From the NCBI GenBank assembly GCA_019429275.1, contig JAHYJC010000007.1:49165-113164 (forward strand): 64,000 nucleotides of DNA, written 5' to 3'. The position numbers and the translations under genes were made by a program. The notes under the pieces were generated by a model. That model did not search any database and was not told the origin of the DNA. It saw only the letters and a program-made list of their open reading frames with translations. Below are positions 9,639 to 18,593 of the stretch, one piece after another. This DNA comes from Lentimicrobium sp. (GTDB taxonomy: Bacteria; Bacteroidota; Bacteroidia; Bacteroidales; Lentimicrobiaceae). Positions within the stretch are counted from its first letter, which is position 1; each line of letters starts with the position of its first letter.

Positions 9639-10514
9639 CTATTTTAAACCGGAGTTAAACCTCAGGGTAATCAGGCTGCTAACCAAACGGGCTGCAATGA
9701 AATTCGGGGCTTTATTGTATTTGATTGGGGTAAGACCTGAAATACAAACACCAGTCAGAGCAGATTTCTCGTTTATCTTTTCCAGAATTCCCATCAACAT
9801 TTGCCATTCCATGCCACCGGGTTCAGGAGTTGCCACAGCAGGCATAAGAGATGGATCAAGAACATCCAGATCAATGGTAATAAAAACATTTTTTGATAGT
9901 TTATTCAGCAGATCATACATCCATGTTCTGTTACCGGTATCTTGAATATTATCAGAATAAAAAATACGGCCGGGCTCCATAATTTCACGTTCCTGGGCAC
10001 TCATACTTCGAATTCCGACCTGCACAACAGGGGCGACCAGAATTGCATGTGACATTACACAATGATGATTCAAATTGCCTGTTCCTCTAGCACTTTTTAT
10101 GCCTGCATGGGCATCAAACTGCACAATGGTAAGGTCTTCATCTTTATCCCTGTAAAAATCAGCAAAAGCTCTGAAGGCACCAATAGCAACAGTATGTTCG
10201 CCACCCAGTATTACCGGAAATTTCTTTTTTTTCAGCAGTTGTGTAACCCTGGTCTGAACCTCTTTTATCATTTTCTCAACATTGCGCTCACGAATAGTTT
10301 CTGAAGTATGTATTCCTGCTTTCCAGGCTTCAGAATCGGTGTGAATATCATAGAGGTCAATAGAAGTGGAGGCTTCAAGGATGGCTTCAGGGCCTTTATC
10401 TGAACCTTTAAACAAGGGATTTGAGCCTTCGAAAGGGACCGGAATAATAACTGCTTTTGCACTTTCGACAGATGAGAACGGTTCAGGGATTGCTCCAAAT
10501 TGTTTCTGTTTCAT
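9639..10514 (-). CDS. Ureohydrolase (agmatinase/arginase family) with altered metal site
   Basis: A 291-residue member of the arginase/agmatinase superfamily, expected by context to hydrolyse agmatine to putrescine and urea. Family motifs are GGEHTVAIGAF (His107), FDAHAGIK (Asp134, His136) and TIDLDVLDPSLMPAVATPEPGG (Asp215, Asp217). The usual DAHxD motif here reads DAHAG, so one of the six manganese ligands is glycine (residue 138). The C-terminal segment that normally carries a conserved Glu (VVELNP type) reads ISGLTPI. The protein could bind one metal, use a different substrate, or have a non-catalytic role. It lies downstream of arginine decarboxylase on the same strand (about 105 nt gap), and a terminator follows it. 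Confidence 0.85.
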   Translation of the reverse strand: MKQKQFGAIPEPFSSVESAKAVIIPVPFEGSNPLFKGSDKGPEAILEASTSIDLYDIHTDSEAWKAGIHTSETIRERNVEKMIKEVQTRVTQLLKKKKFPVILGGEHTVAIGAFRAFADFYRDKDEDLTIVQFDAHAGIKSARGTGNLNHHCVMSHAILVAPVVQVGIRSMSAQEREIMEPGRIFYSDNIQDTGNRTWMYDLLNKLSKNVFITIDLDVLDPSLMPAVATPEPGGMEWQMLMGILEKINEKSALTGVCISGLTPIKYNKAPNFIAARLVSSLITLRFNSGLK

Positions 10515-10619
10515 AATCAGGATTTATTTGGTATGCGCAGAGTTAATGAAAATTATAAACCGGAAAAGAGGAACCCGGTTATCAGGTCGAAGCAAAAATA
10601 AGCAAGTTAAATATAAAAA

Positions 10620-12011
10620 TCAATAGCCCAGAATCCGGAGCATAGATTTATGTGTCTGTTCCTTGGCAAAAAGTTTGGTAGTATATTCACCTTCTTCGTC
10701 AAGGTCAATGATAATATGCTTAGGAGCAGGTATCAGGCAATGCTGTATTCCGCCATACCCTCCAACCGATTCCTGATAAGCTCCGGTGTGGAAAAGTCCA
10801 ATATACAAAGGCTCTTCATTATCCAGTTTAGGAAGGAAAATGGCGTTGGCATGGGCCTCGGCGTTGTAATAATCTTCGCTGTCGCAGGTAAGTCCGCCAA
10901 GGAATACCCGTTCGTATTCCGAATCCCACTTATTTATCCCCAATAAAATAAAACGCTGGTTCAATGCCCAGGTATCGGGCAGGGTTGTCATAAAGGAAGA
11001 GTCGATCATATTCCACAACTCCCTGTCGTTTTGACGCTTTTGGTCAATAATTGAATAGAGCACTGCTCCACTTTCACCCACAGTATATGAGCCGAATTCA
11101 GTAAAAATATTAGGCTCAGGGGTATTGTTCCTGTCGCAGATCATTTTAATCTGGGCCACGATTTCATCAGCCATATATTCATAATCATAATCAAATGATA
11201 AGGAATTTTTTATTGGGAAACCGCCTCCAATGTTTAAGGAATCAAGTTCAGGACAAATATGCTTGAGTTGACAGTAAAGATTGACACATTTCGAAATCTC
11301 ATTCCAATAATATGCCGAATCTCTTATTCCGGTATTGATAAAAAAATGCAGCATTTTAAGCTGAAATTTTGGATTGTTCTTGATTTTCTCCTCATAATAT
11401 GGAATTATATCGTTGTACCTGATGCCAAGTCTGGAAGTATAAAATTCGAATTTTGGCTCCTCTTCAGATGCAATGCGAATACCGATTTTACATTTACGGG
11501 TGATGTTCTTGTCCAACTGATCCAGCTCAAACTTGTTATCGAGAATGGGTATGGTATTTTCAAATCCTTCATTAATGAGATTTGAGATATTTTCGATGTA
11601 TTGAGGCCGTTTGAAACCATTGCAAATCACATAGGTTTCCTTACTAATCAAACCCTGATCATGAAGCGTTTCGAGCAGAAAAATATCAAATGCCGAAGAT
11701 GTTTCAAGATGCACTTCATTTTTAAGTACCTCTTCCAGCACAAATGAAAAATGCGAACTCTTTGTACAATAACAATAATTATAATCTGCCCTGTAGTCGC
11801 TCCGGGCTATGGCAACATTAAATAATTTCTTGGCTCTTTGTATCTGCTGACTTATCTTGGGCAAGTAGGTTATCTTGAGTGGAGTTCCATACTGTTTAAT
11901 GATATCCATCAGAGGAATATTATGAAAATAAAGCTCTCCGTCTTCAACACGGAATTCGTCCTGAGGAAAATCGAATGTCTGTTCGATAAGATCCAAATAT
12001 TTGTTTTTCAT
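10620..12011 (-). CDS. Arginine decarboxylase, fold-III PLP type
   Basis: A 463-residue alanine-racemase-fold (ODC/DAP decarboxylase type) PLP enzyme of the short Bacteroidota arginine decarboxylase group; it would convert arginine to agmatine. The PLP lysine is Lys84 in CYCTKSSHFSF. The phosphate-binding glycine loop is SLNIGGGFPIKNS, with FTEFGSYTVGESGAV and HTGAYQESVGGYGG further on. It is shorter than the about 630-residue SpeA of proteobacteria, as expected for this group. It is followed on the same strand by the agmatinase-like gene and preceded by a TAnnTTTG promoter 33 nt upstream of the ATG. Substrate assignment rests on family and neighbours. Confidence 0.88.
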   Translation of the reverse strand: MKNKYLDLIEQTFDFPQDEFRVEDGELYFHNIPLMDIIKQYGTPLKITYLPKISQQIQRAKKLFNVAIARSDYRADYNYCYCTKSSHFSFVLEEVLKNEVHLETSSAFDIFLLETLHDQGLISKETYVICNGFKRPQYIENISNLINEGFENTIPILDNKFELDQLDKNITRKCKIGIRIASEEEPKFEFYTSRLGIRYNDIIPYYEEKIKNNPKFQLKMLHFFINTGIRDSAYYWNEISKCVNLYCQLKHICPELDSLNIGGGFPIKNSLSFDYDYEYMADEIVAQIKMICDRNNTPEPNIFTEFGSYTVGESGAVLYSIIDQKRQNDRELWNMIDSSFMTTLPDTWALNQRFILLGINKWDSEYERVFLGGLTCDSEDYYNAEAHANAIFLPKLDNEEPLYIGLFHTGAYQESVGGYGGIQHCLIPAPKHIIIDLDEEGEYTTKLFAKEQTHKSMLRILGY

Positions 12012-12567
12012 ATTAAAAACTTGGATTTAATTGAAACGAAATGCAAAATTATAACAATATTTAATTGAATTGTCAACGATTATTAATTAAAATTAAATAA
12101 TCCGGATTAAATATAATTTTACAATCCGATCGGGACAAATTTTAATTAAATGTTAATGTTAATTATTTATTATATTGATTATCTGATACATAAAATTTAA
12201 AAAAAAAGTTTATCACCGGTATTTGACAAATCCGGCTTAGTTAATTCTATTTTATTATATATATTTGAGAGCGTTAGATTAGAAATTGTAACCTAAATTA
12301 ATTCATCATTTATAATGATAGATGAAATAAAAAGTCAAAAATAAATCAATCGACTCCATGGTTAAATCGCGTTTGGGTTCTATAAACCCGATTAATTTCT
12401 GATACCTGATCATTTAAAATATGAAAACCTACTGGAATTTCTAAGGCAATTTTCGGAGAGCTAAAGTGTAATCGGATATCAATGAGAATAAACATTCTGA
12501 CAGGACGAACATCAATTTAATGAATACAATTGTAATAATTCTGATGAATAATTTATTATTGGCTAAC
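12012..12567. other. AT-rich intergenic region, no gene seen
   Basis: Lies between the start of arginine decarboxylase and the end of the efflux permease gene, both on the minus strand. It holds the arginine decarboxylase promoter at its left edge. I see no terminator, repeat or convincing small ORF in the rest. Confidence 0.6.
12044..12051 (-). promoter_or_regulatory. -7 element of the arginine decarboxylase promoter (TAATTTTG)
   Basis: Minus-strand TAATTTTG fits TAnnTTTG and lies 33 nt before the ATG. A TTG on the same strand at 12074-12076 could be the -33 element, though the 22-nt spacer is slightly long. Confidence 0.6.
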
Positions 12568-14976
12568 TTATTCGTATTTAAGGACATCAGCCGGATTGGA
12601 GTTGGCTGATTTATATGCCTTAAAAACAATTGTTGTAAATGATATAAGGATCGCAATCAGAATGGGCAAAAGCAAATGAAAAGCATTGATATTTATCCGG
12701 TAGGCAAACTTATTCAATTGAAACTGCATTAGATAATAACCAATTGGTAAAGCTATAACACCTGCAAGCAAAACAAGTATCAGGTAATTTCTGATCAACA
12801 TAAAGGTGATTTGCCATACTTCTCCGCCCAGAACTTTACGTATGCCAATAGATTTTGTTTTTTGCTCCAGAATCAAGGATGTTAATCCGAACAATCCAAG
12901 GCATGAAAGCAACAATGAGATCAGGGTAAAATATACGAAGAGTGTGAATGAATTCTGATCTTTTCTGTAATTTTTCAGATTATAATTCACAGCATCAATG
13001 ATTTGAACCGGCTGTCCGGGAAAAATATCATTCCATTTTTCTTCAATAAAGTGTTTTATTTTTTCTGCATTTGCTTTTGAGGCTGTTTTTATTACAACAC
13101 CCTCGAATCTTTCGGGTTGCCAGCCCCAGATGGCCGGTTCAATCTGACTGCGCAATGAATAATAGTTATAGTCCTTAACCACTCCCACAACTTCCGTTTT
13201 CCCCGAAGAATCAGCTGCTTCCGGATACATGAAAAATTTGCCTTCAGCAACTTCCCAACCTAAAGCTTTGGCAGCGGCCTGATTGATAATATTTACCCTG
13301 TTAACATCCGAAGGCAAATCCCCGTCGAAATATCTTCCTTCCGCAATTTCAATTCCCATGGTTTCAAAAAAATCCTCATCAACAAATCCATACCTCACAT
13401 ATAATTTAGTGTTGGAGGTATCATCAACAAAAACAGGACCCTGGCTTCCGGAAACTCCATTCATGAAAGAACAACCAGCTACGCTTTTTATATTTGGATT
13501 CTTAAGCAATTCGGTTTTGACAACTTTAAGTTTTTCATATCCTTTATCACCAAAACCAACATAAAGTATGTCTTGGTAATGAATTCCCAAATCCTTGTTT
13601 TTAATAAAATTCACCTGATCGCGGATTACCAGAACGGCAAGAATAAGTCCGATTGAAATAACAAATTGAAAAACCACCAATACGCTGCTAAGTGTGCCAG
13701 TGCCCCTGCCTGAATCAGAAGAAATGCCTTTAAGTGCCTGAATTGGCTGAAGATGTAAAAGATAAAATGCAGGATAATATCCTGAAATCAGACTAATGAT
13801 TATAAATAAGATCACTAAACCCAGATTATATAAAGGGTTGGAAAGAAAATCAATTCTGAAATTTGTTCCCAACAAGGAATTCAATTCGGGCAAAACCAGC
13901 TCAACAAGACCCAATGACATAATCAAAGCCGCTAATGTAATGATGGCTGACTCGCTGATAAATTGCACCATAAGTCCATACCTGCCGGCACCGAGAACTT
14001 TACGCATCCCGACTTCCCGCGATCTTTTAAAAGATCGTGCGATAGCAATGTTGATATAGTTAACGCAAGCTATTAGCAGGATGAGTCCCGAAATCACAAC
14101 AAAAATGTTGACCATATTCGCATCGCCCATGGCATAAACATTCTGAAACTTAATGTGTCCCGATTTAAGATAAACCTTGCTGACAGGCTGAAGATACATT
14201 TCAAGATATTGCCAGGTATCTTTCTGACTAAAAACATGTTTTTCTAAAAAATCATCAAACCCCTGATTAATAATGTCAAACGATGATGGATCATCCAGCT
14301 GCACGTAGGTAATCAAAGAATTAGACCCCCAACCCTTCATCCTTTCAAATTCGGGAAGCACTTCGGCCGTTGCAACAGGAACCAGCATTTCGAAATACAA
14401 GTGAGATGTTTCGGGCTGATCTTTCATAACACCGGAAACTCTGAAGCTTGTGTTATCAAAAAGCAGGGTTTTGCCTATAGCAGCCTCAGCACTGCCAAAA
14501 TACTTCAGCGCACTTTTTTCTGAAACAAGAACAGTTCGGGGTTCCGCCAATACCTGAGCCGGATTGCCGTGAACAATCTCAATATCAAACATTTCTATTG
14601 CAGAAGGGTCGGCATAAAACAGATACTGTTCATTAAAGGATTTGTCGTTATATTTTATCAATGAAACATTGAAAACAGGCATAAACCTTACAGCATTGAT
14701 CACTTGCGGAAAATCATCCTTCATGGCTTTGGCCAGAGGCCCCATGGTGATGGCAACATGTTGTTCGCCGACTCCGGGTTCATTTTGTATTTCAACAACC
14801 CTGTAGAGTCGATCTAATTTACTGAGGTGCCTGTCAAAGGAAAGTTCATGCTGTACATACATTGCAATCAGCAGGAATGCTGCAATGCCAGCCGAAAGTC
14901 CGGCCAAATTGATCAGGGAGTAAAATTTCTGCCTGATTAAACTACGCAGAGCAATTTTAATGTTAATTACAAACAT
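12568..14976 (-). CDS. FtsX-like ABC transporter permease (MacB type)
   Basis: An 802-residue inner-membrane permease with the Bacteroidota double layout: a transmembrane helix near residues 22-42, a periplasmic MacB-core-like domain, three helices (FtsX domain, about 290-410, including SREVGMRKVLGAGRYGLMVQFISES), then a repeat of the same plan with a second FtsX domain (about 680-795, KTKSIGIRKVLGGEVWQITFML) and the family ending NPADVLKYE. With the ATPase (46 nt upstream) and the membrane-fusion protein it forms a mechanotransmission-type efflux or lipid/peptide export system. It is last in the three-gene operon. The exported substrate is unknown. Confidence 0.92.
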   Translation of the reverse strand: MFVINIKIALRSLIRQKFYSLINLAGLSAGIAAFLLIAMYVQHELSFDRHLSKLDRLYRVVEIQNEPGVGEQHVAITMGPLAKAMKDDFPQVINAVRFMPVFNVSLIKYNDKSFNEQYLFYADPSAIEMFDIEIVHGNPAQVLAEPRTVLVSEKSALKYFGSAEAAIGKTLLFDNTSFRVSGVMKDQPETSHLYFEMLVPVATAEVLPEFERMKGWGSNSLITYVQLDDPSSFDIINQGFDDFLEKHVFSQKDTWQYLEMYLQPVSKVYLKSGHIKFQNVYAMGDANMVNIFVVISGLILLIACVNYINIAIARSFKRSREVGMRKVLGAGRYGLMVQFISESAIITLAALIMSLGLVELVLPELNSLLGTNFRIDFLSNPLYNLGLVILFIIISLISGYYPAFYLLHLQPIQALKGISSDSGRGTGTLSSVLVVFQFVISIGLILAVLVIRDQVNFIKNKDLGIHYQDILYVGFGDKGYEKLKVVKTELLKNPNIKSVAGCSFMNGVSGSQGPVFVDDTSNTKLYVRYGFVDEDFFETMGIEIAEGRYFDGDLPSDVNRVNIINQAAAKALGWEVAEGKFFMYPEAADSSGKTEVVGVVKDYNYYSLRSQIEPAIWGWQPERFEGVVIKTASKANAEKIKHFIEEKWNDIFPGQPVQIIDAVNYNLKNYRKDQNSFTLFVYFTLISLLLSCLGLFGLTSLILEQKTKSIGIRKVLGGEVWQITFMLIRNYLILVLLAGVIALPIGYYLMQFQLNKFAYRININAFHLLLPILIAILISFTTIVFKAYKSANSNPADVLKYE

Positions 14977-15022
14977 GTTTTACCAGGATTGAATCTGCAA
15001 TCAAATAGCCAGAAAAGGTAAA

Positions 15023-15724
15023 TCAGAGAGAATTTGACGCTTCCCTGCCTGTTTTAATATTTTCATTTATGATCTGGCCATCGAAAAGCCTTATAATCCG
15101 CTGGGCATATTCTGCATCGTGCTGTGAATGAGTAACCATAATAATGGTAGTACCCGACTGATTGAGCGAAGCCAAAAGGTTCATCACTTCATCGCCATGG
15201 GCAGAGTCGAGGTTGCCTGTAGGCTCATCGGCAAGTATCAGATGAGGATTGGCCACAACCGCTCTTGCCACGGCCACACGCTGTTGCTGACCTCCCGACA
15301 ATTGTAGCGGAAAATGTTTCCGGCGATGCATAATCTGCATCTGCCCAAGCGTAGCCTCAACCTTTTCTCTTCTTTCGGAGGCAGTCATGCCAAGGTAAAC
15401 CAAAGGCAATTCAACATTCTCATAAACATTAAGTTCTTCTATCAGATTAAAATTCTGAAAAACAAACCCTATATTGTTTTTACGCATAGTGGCCCTTTGC
15501 TTTTCCGTGAACTTTGAAACTTCCTTACCCAGAAAGAAGTACTCTCCATCAGAAGGGTTATCGAGCAGTCCAAGTATATTTAACAGGGTAGATTTACCGC
15601 AACCCGAAGGGCCCATGATGGCGACAAACTCGCCTCTGTTAATCGTGAAAGAAACCTTATTCAGAGCGGTTGTTTCTACTTCATCTGTCCTGAAGATTTT
15701 TGAAAGGTTTATTGCATTTATCAT
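15023..15724 (-). CDS. ABC transporter ATP-binding protein (LolD/MacB family)
   Basis: A 233-residue nucleotide-binding subunit for the FtsX-like permease. Walker A is GPSGCGKST (about 38-46), the Q-loop lies in FVFQNFNLIEELNVYENVELPL, the signature is LSGGQQQRVAVARA, Walker B is LILADEPTGNLD, and the H-loop is in MVTHSQHDAEYA. The Q-loop and signature are of the MacB/LolD/FtsE group. It lies between the membrane-fusion protein (30 nt upstream) and the permease (46 nt downstream), so the three should be made from one transcript started at the sigma-54-like promoter near 17.04 kb. Confidence 0.95.
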   Translation of the reverse strand: MINAINLSKIFRTDEVETTALNKVSFTINRGEFVAIMGPSGCGKSTLLNILGLLDNPSDGEYFFLGKEVSKFTEKQRATMRKNNIGFVFQNFNLIEELNVYENVELPLVYLGMTASERREKVEATLGQMQIMHRRKHFPLQLSGGQQQRVAVARAVVANPHLILADEPTGNLDSAHGDEVMNLLASLNQSGTTIIMVTHSQHDAEYAQRIIRLFDGQIINENIKTGREASNSL

Positions 15725-15754
15725 TTTAATGAAGGATTAATTGAAAGGTCCGGA

Positions 15755-17008
15755 TTATTTCCTGAAAATTAATTTGTCTTTAGAGTTAAAGCTATCATAC
15801 GAAGAAATAATAACCTTTTCTCCTGCCTCAAGCCCTTCAAGCAATTCATAGTGCATTGAATTTTGTCTGCCAATTTTTATGGGTCGTTTTACAGCCGAGG
15901 TCTCTTCTTTGTCGAGAACATAAATCCAATTTCCGCCGGTTTCCTGGAAGATGCCGCCTCGTTTTACAATCAAAGCATTGGTCGATCCCGAAAATTTAAG
16001 TTTTATAGGTAGGGTTTGTCCACGTTTTAATCCCTGGGGTTCAACTTCAGTAAAAAGCAGATCGACCTGAAAAGTTCCATTGGCAACATTTGTATATATC
16101 TTATTGATTTCCAATAAATAAGATATTCCGCTTATTTCGCACTCTGCCTCCTGACCGCCAAAAACCCGGCTGATGTACCTTTCATCAATGTTTGCCCTTA
16201 GTTTTATTCCATCCATCAAATCAATCTGGCCAAGGTGTTCGCCGGCCGATTTGGTTTGGCCTATTTCGACCAGAAACGACGAAAGTTTTCCATCAACCGG
16301 AGATTTGATGGTCATGTTATCCAGATTTTTTCTTAGCAGGGCCAGGTTATTGTACATTCGCTCCATTGAAGAAGCTATCTGTCCGCTTTGCGAAACGCCC
16401 GAAATAGAATCAAGCTTTTTAAGATTAAGGGTAATCTCAAGTTGTTTTAGTTTGTATTCAAAATCGCGTTTGGCATCTTCAAATTCTTTGGCAGAAATCA
16501 AATCGTCCTTAAAAAATTGTTCCTTGCGTTTGAAGTCTGTTTTGAGCTGATCAATTTCATAAGATAGCTGCGTAACTTCCTTTTGCCGTGTGTATTTCAA
16601 TTGCTCAATGCTAATGCGGGTATTGGCCAGATTATTAATGGCATCATACATCCTGGTTTCCTGATCCATATAGCTCAACTCCATATTGGCATTGGCAAGT
16701 TTCAGGATAGGATCTCCTTTTTTCAGAATTGCTCCGTCTTCAACATAAACTTCTTCAACAATTCCTCCCTGAACAGCATCAATAAAAACAGTATTTCTCG
16801 GAAAAACAACTCCATCAACAGGAATAAATTCCTGAAATTTTCCTTTTTCAACCTGTGCAATAGAAATCTGGTTAAAATCTACATACAAACGGCTGCTATT
16901 GTCCCTGAAAAAAACCAACCAGGCAACAAGCAAAATAAAAAACAAGACTCCACCAACGATTAAGAATCTACCGAGGGTCCATCTCTTTTTTTCAATTATT
17001 CTATCCAT
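15755..17008 (-). CDS. Periplasmic adaptor (HlyD/membrane-fusion family)
   Basis: A 417-residue membrane-fusion protein. An N-terminal anchor (about residues 13-32, FLIVGGVLFFILLVAWLVFF) is followed by a first lipoyl half (about 60-110, VDGVVFPRNTVFIDAVQGGIVEEVYVEDGAILKKGDPIL), a long coiled-coil hairpin (about 115-235), the second lipoyl half (KSPVDGKLSSFLVEIGQT), a beta-barrel and a C-terminal domain. It should link the permease/ATPase pair to an outer-membrane factor; no TolC-like gene is in this operon. First gene of the operon, preceded by a GAGGA ribosome-binding site and a sigma-54-like promoter. The efflux substrate is unknown. Confidence 0.93.
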   Translation of the reverse strand: MDRIIEKKRWTLGRFLIVGGVLFFILLVAWLVFFRDNSSRLYVDFNQISIAQVEKGKFQEFIPVDGVVFPRNTVFIDAVQGGIVEEVYVEDGAILKKGDPILKLANANMELSYMDQETRMYDAINNLANTRISIEQLKYTRQKEVTQLSYEIDQLKTDFKRKEQFFKDDLISAKEFEDAKRDFEYKLKQLEITLNLKKLDSISGVSQSGQIASSMERMYNNLALLRKNLDNMTIKSPVDGKLSSFLVEIGQTKSAGEHLGQIDLMDGIKLRANIDERYISRVFGGQEAECEISGISYLLEINKIYTNVANGTFQVDLLFTEVEPQGLKRGQTLPIKLKFSGSTNALIVKRGGIFQETGGNWIYVLDKEETSAVKRPIKIGRQNSMHYELLEGLEAGEKVIISSYDSFNSKDKLIFRK

Positions 17009-17033
17009 TGATCCTCATTTGTTTTTGGAATAA

Positions 17034-17049
17034 TACTAATTCTATGCCA
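17034..17049 (-). promoter_or_regulatory. Sigma-54-like promoter of the efflux operon
   Basis: Minus-strand TGGCATAGAATTAGTA matches 10 of the 12 fixed positions of the -24/-12 consensus TGGCAYRnnnnTTGCW, keeping GG at -24 but reading GT for GC at -12. It would start RNA about 15 nt before the adaptor ATG. A dyad fitting an activator site lies about 85-100 bp upstream. Confidence 0.55.
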
Positions 17050-17133
17050 CTAAATGCATATTATTGACATTCAATGTTTTGTGATTTAATGAAATTTTTA
17101 ACAATTTATTCCTGTTCAAACCTGTTCTAAATA

Positions 17134-17151
17134 TTGTTCATTTCCGAACAA
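17134..17151. promoter_or_regulatory. Dyad activator site (UAS) TTGTTC-N6-GAACAA
   Basis: A perfect 6-bp inverted repeat with a 6-nt spacer between the divergent efflux operon and NtrC-type regulator gene. It lies at a typical distance for a sigma-54 activator upstream of the promoter at 17034-17049. Extra TGTTC half-sites lie just left of it (17113-17127). A closely similar dyad occurs at 37574-37589. Confidence 0.55.
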
Positions 17152-17213
17152 TTTCACTAAATTAGCACAATGTTTCATAATCCACAATCAAAGAACTGTA
17201 AAAAATAAATTCA

Positions 17214-18593
17214 ATGGGCAAGATCGAAGCCAAAATCCTAATTGTAGATGATGATCAGGATGTTCTGCTGGCTGCAAAACTATTTTTGAAGCAACATTTC
17301 ACAATTGTGCATACCGAGAAAAATCCTGAAAATATTCCGGTGATACTTAAAAATGAAAATTATGATCTCATTTTGCTGGATATGAATTTTTCCAGAGAGG
17401 CCACTTCCGGTAAAGAAGGATTTCACTGGTTAAACAAGATTATTGAGATCGATCCTCTTGCTGTAGTTATTTTTATTACCGGTTATGGAGATATTGAACT
17501 TGCCGTTCAGGGAATAAAAGAGGGAGCTACCAATTTCATTTTAAAACCCTGGGACAATAAAAAACTGCTTGCCACCATTACGGCTAACCTTAAAGTAAGG
17601 CATAGCAAAGAGGAGCTCGAGGACCTGAAAAGCAAACAGAAGGTTTTGATTGCCAGTCAGGATCAGGGGTATGGTACCCTTATCGGCTTTTCTCCGGCCA
17701 TTAATAAAGTAATGGCCACAGTTGAGAAAGTAGCCAAAACCGAGGCCAATGTTTTGATTCTTGGCGAAAACGGGACAGGAAAAGAGCTGATTGCCAGGGC
17801 TATACATCGTGCTTCTGCCCGTCACAATGAAGTATTCATTAGTGTTGACCTTGGGGCAATAAGTGAAACCCTATTTGAAAGTGAATTGTTTGGATTTAAA
17901 AAGGGAGCATTTACAGATGCCAAGGAAGACCGTGCAGGAAGGTTTGAAGCTGCAAGTAAGGGTACAATATTCCTCGATGAAATCGGGAATCTGTCCTTTA
18001 ATCTGCAATCGAAGTTGCTTAGTGTTCTTCAGAACCGCAAAGTTGTAAGGCTGGGAACAAACCGTGAAATTCCTATTGATGTTCGCTTGATATGCGCTAC
18101 CAATATGCCGCTTTATCAAATGGTAAATGAAGGTAAATTCAGGCAGGATCTTCTATACAGAATCAATACAGTTGAAATTCTGATTCCTCCCCTGAGGGAA
18201 CGGTTGGAAGATATACAAGCCCTCGTGGAGCATTTTCTAGTGATCTACTGCAAAAAGTACAAAATGCCGCTCAAACGCATTAATCCCGTAACCATAAGGC
18301 GTCTGGAAAAGCACAACTGGCCGGGAAATATCAGAGAATTGCAACACTCGGTAGAAAGGGCGGTGATTATGAGCGAAAGCAATATACTTGAGCCTGAGGA
18401 TTTCTTTCTTTCACAACTGGATGACAATGCCCCGTTAAACGAAACCGAAAATATTACCAATCTCGAAGAACGAGAAAAATTGCTTATCAGAAAGGTAATT
18501 GACAAACACGGAGGAAACATAAGCAAAGCTGCCAAAGAACTCGGGCTGACCAGGGCTTCACTTTACCGGAGAATTGAGAAACATGGGCTTTAA
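17214..18593 (+). CDS. Sigma-54-dependent response regulator (NtrC family)
   Basis: A 459-residue three-domain regulator. The receiver domain (about 1-125) has the acidic pair in IVDDDQD, phospho-acceptor Asp in LILLDMNF, and the Lys of LKPWD. The AAA+ domain (about 150-385) has Walker A GENGTGKE, Walker B TIFLDEIGNL, and a sigma-54 contact loop reading GAFTDA rather than GAFTGA. A Fis-type helix-turn-helix closes the protein (GGNISKAAKELGLTRASLYRRI). It is divergent from the efflux operon, overlaps the histidine kinase gene, and is the obvious candidate to bind the dyad at 17134-17151. GAFTDA should be a tolerated variant, but that is inferred. Confidence 0.95.
   Translation: MGKIEAKILIVDDDQDVLLAAKLFLKQHFTIVHTEKNPENIPVILKNENYDLILLDMNFSREATSGKEGFHWLNKIIEIDPLAVVIFITGYGDIELAVQGIKEGATNFILKPWDNKKLLATITANLKVRHSKEELEDLKSKQKVLIASQDQGYGTLIGFSPAINKVMATVEKVAKTEANVLILGENGTGKELIARAIHRASARHNEVFISVDLGAISETLFESELFGFKKGAFTDAKEDRAGRFEAASKGTIFLDEIGNLSFNLQSKLLSVLQNRKVVRLGTNREIPIDVRLICATNMPLYQMVNEGKFRQDLLYRINTVEILIPPLRERLEDIQALVEHFLVIYCKKYKMPLKRINPVTIRRLEKHNWPGNIRELQHSVERAVIMSESNILEPEDFFLSQLDDNAPLNETENITNLEEREKLLIRKVIDKHGGNISKAAKELGLTRASLYRRIEKHGL

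Noticed and set aside
12441..12656. 71-codon minus-strand frame at the end of the efflux permease gene
   Set aside because: It overlaps the permease coding region in another frame and has no motif.
17160..17185. A weak -24/-12-like sequence (TAGCACAATGTTTCAT) before the NtrC-type gene
   Set aside because: Only 9 of 12 consensus positions, missing the key G at -24 and the GC at -12, and the dyad is too close to act as its UAS.
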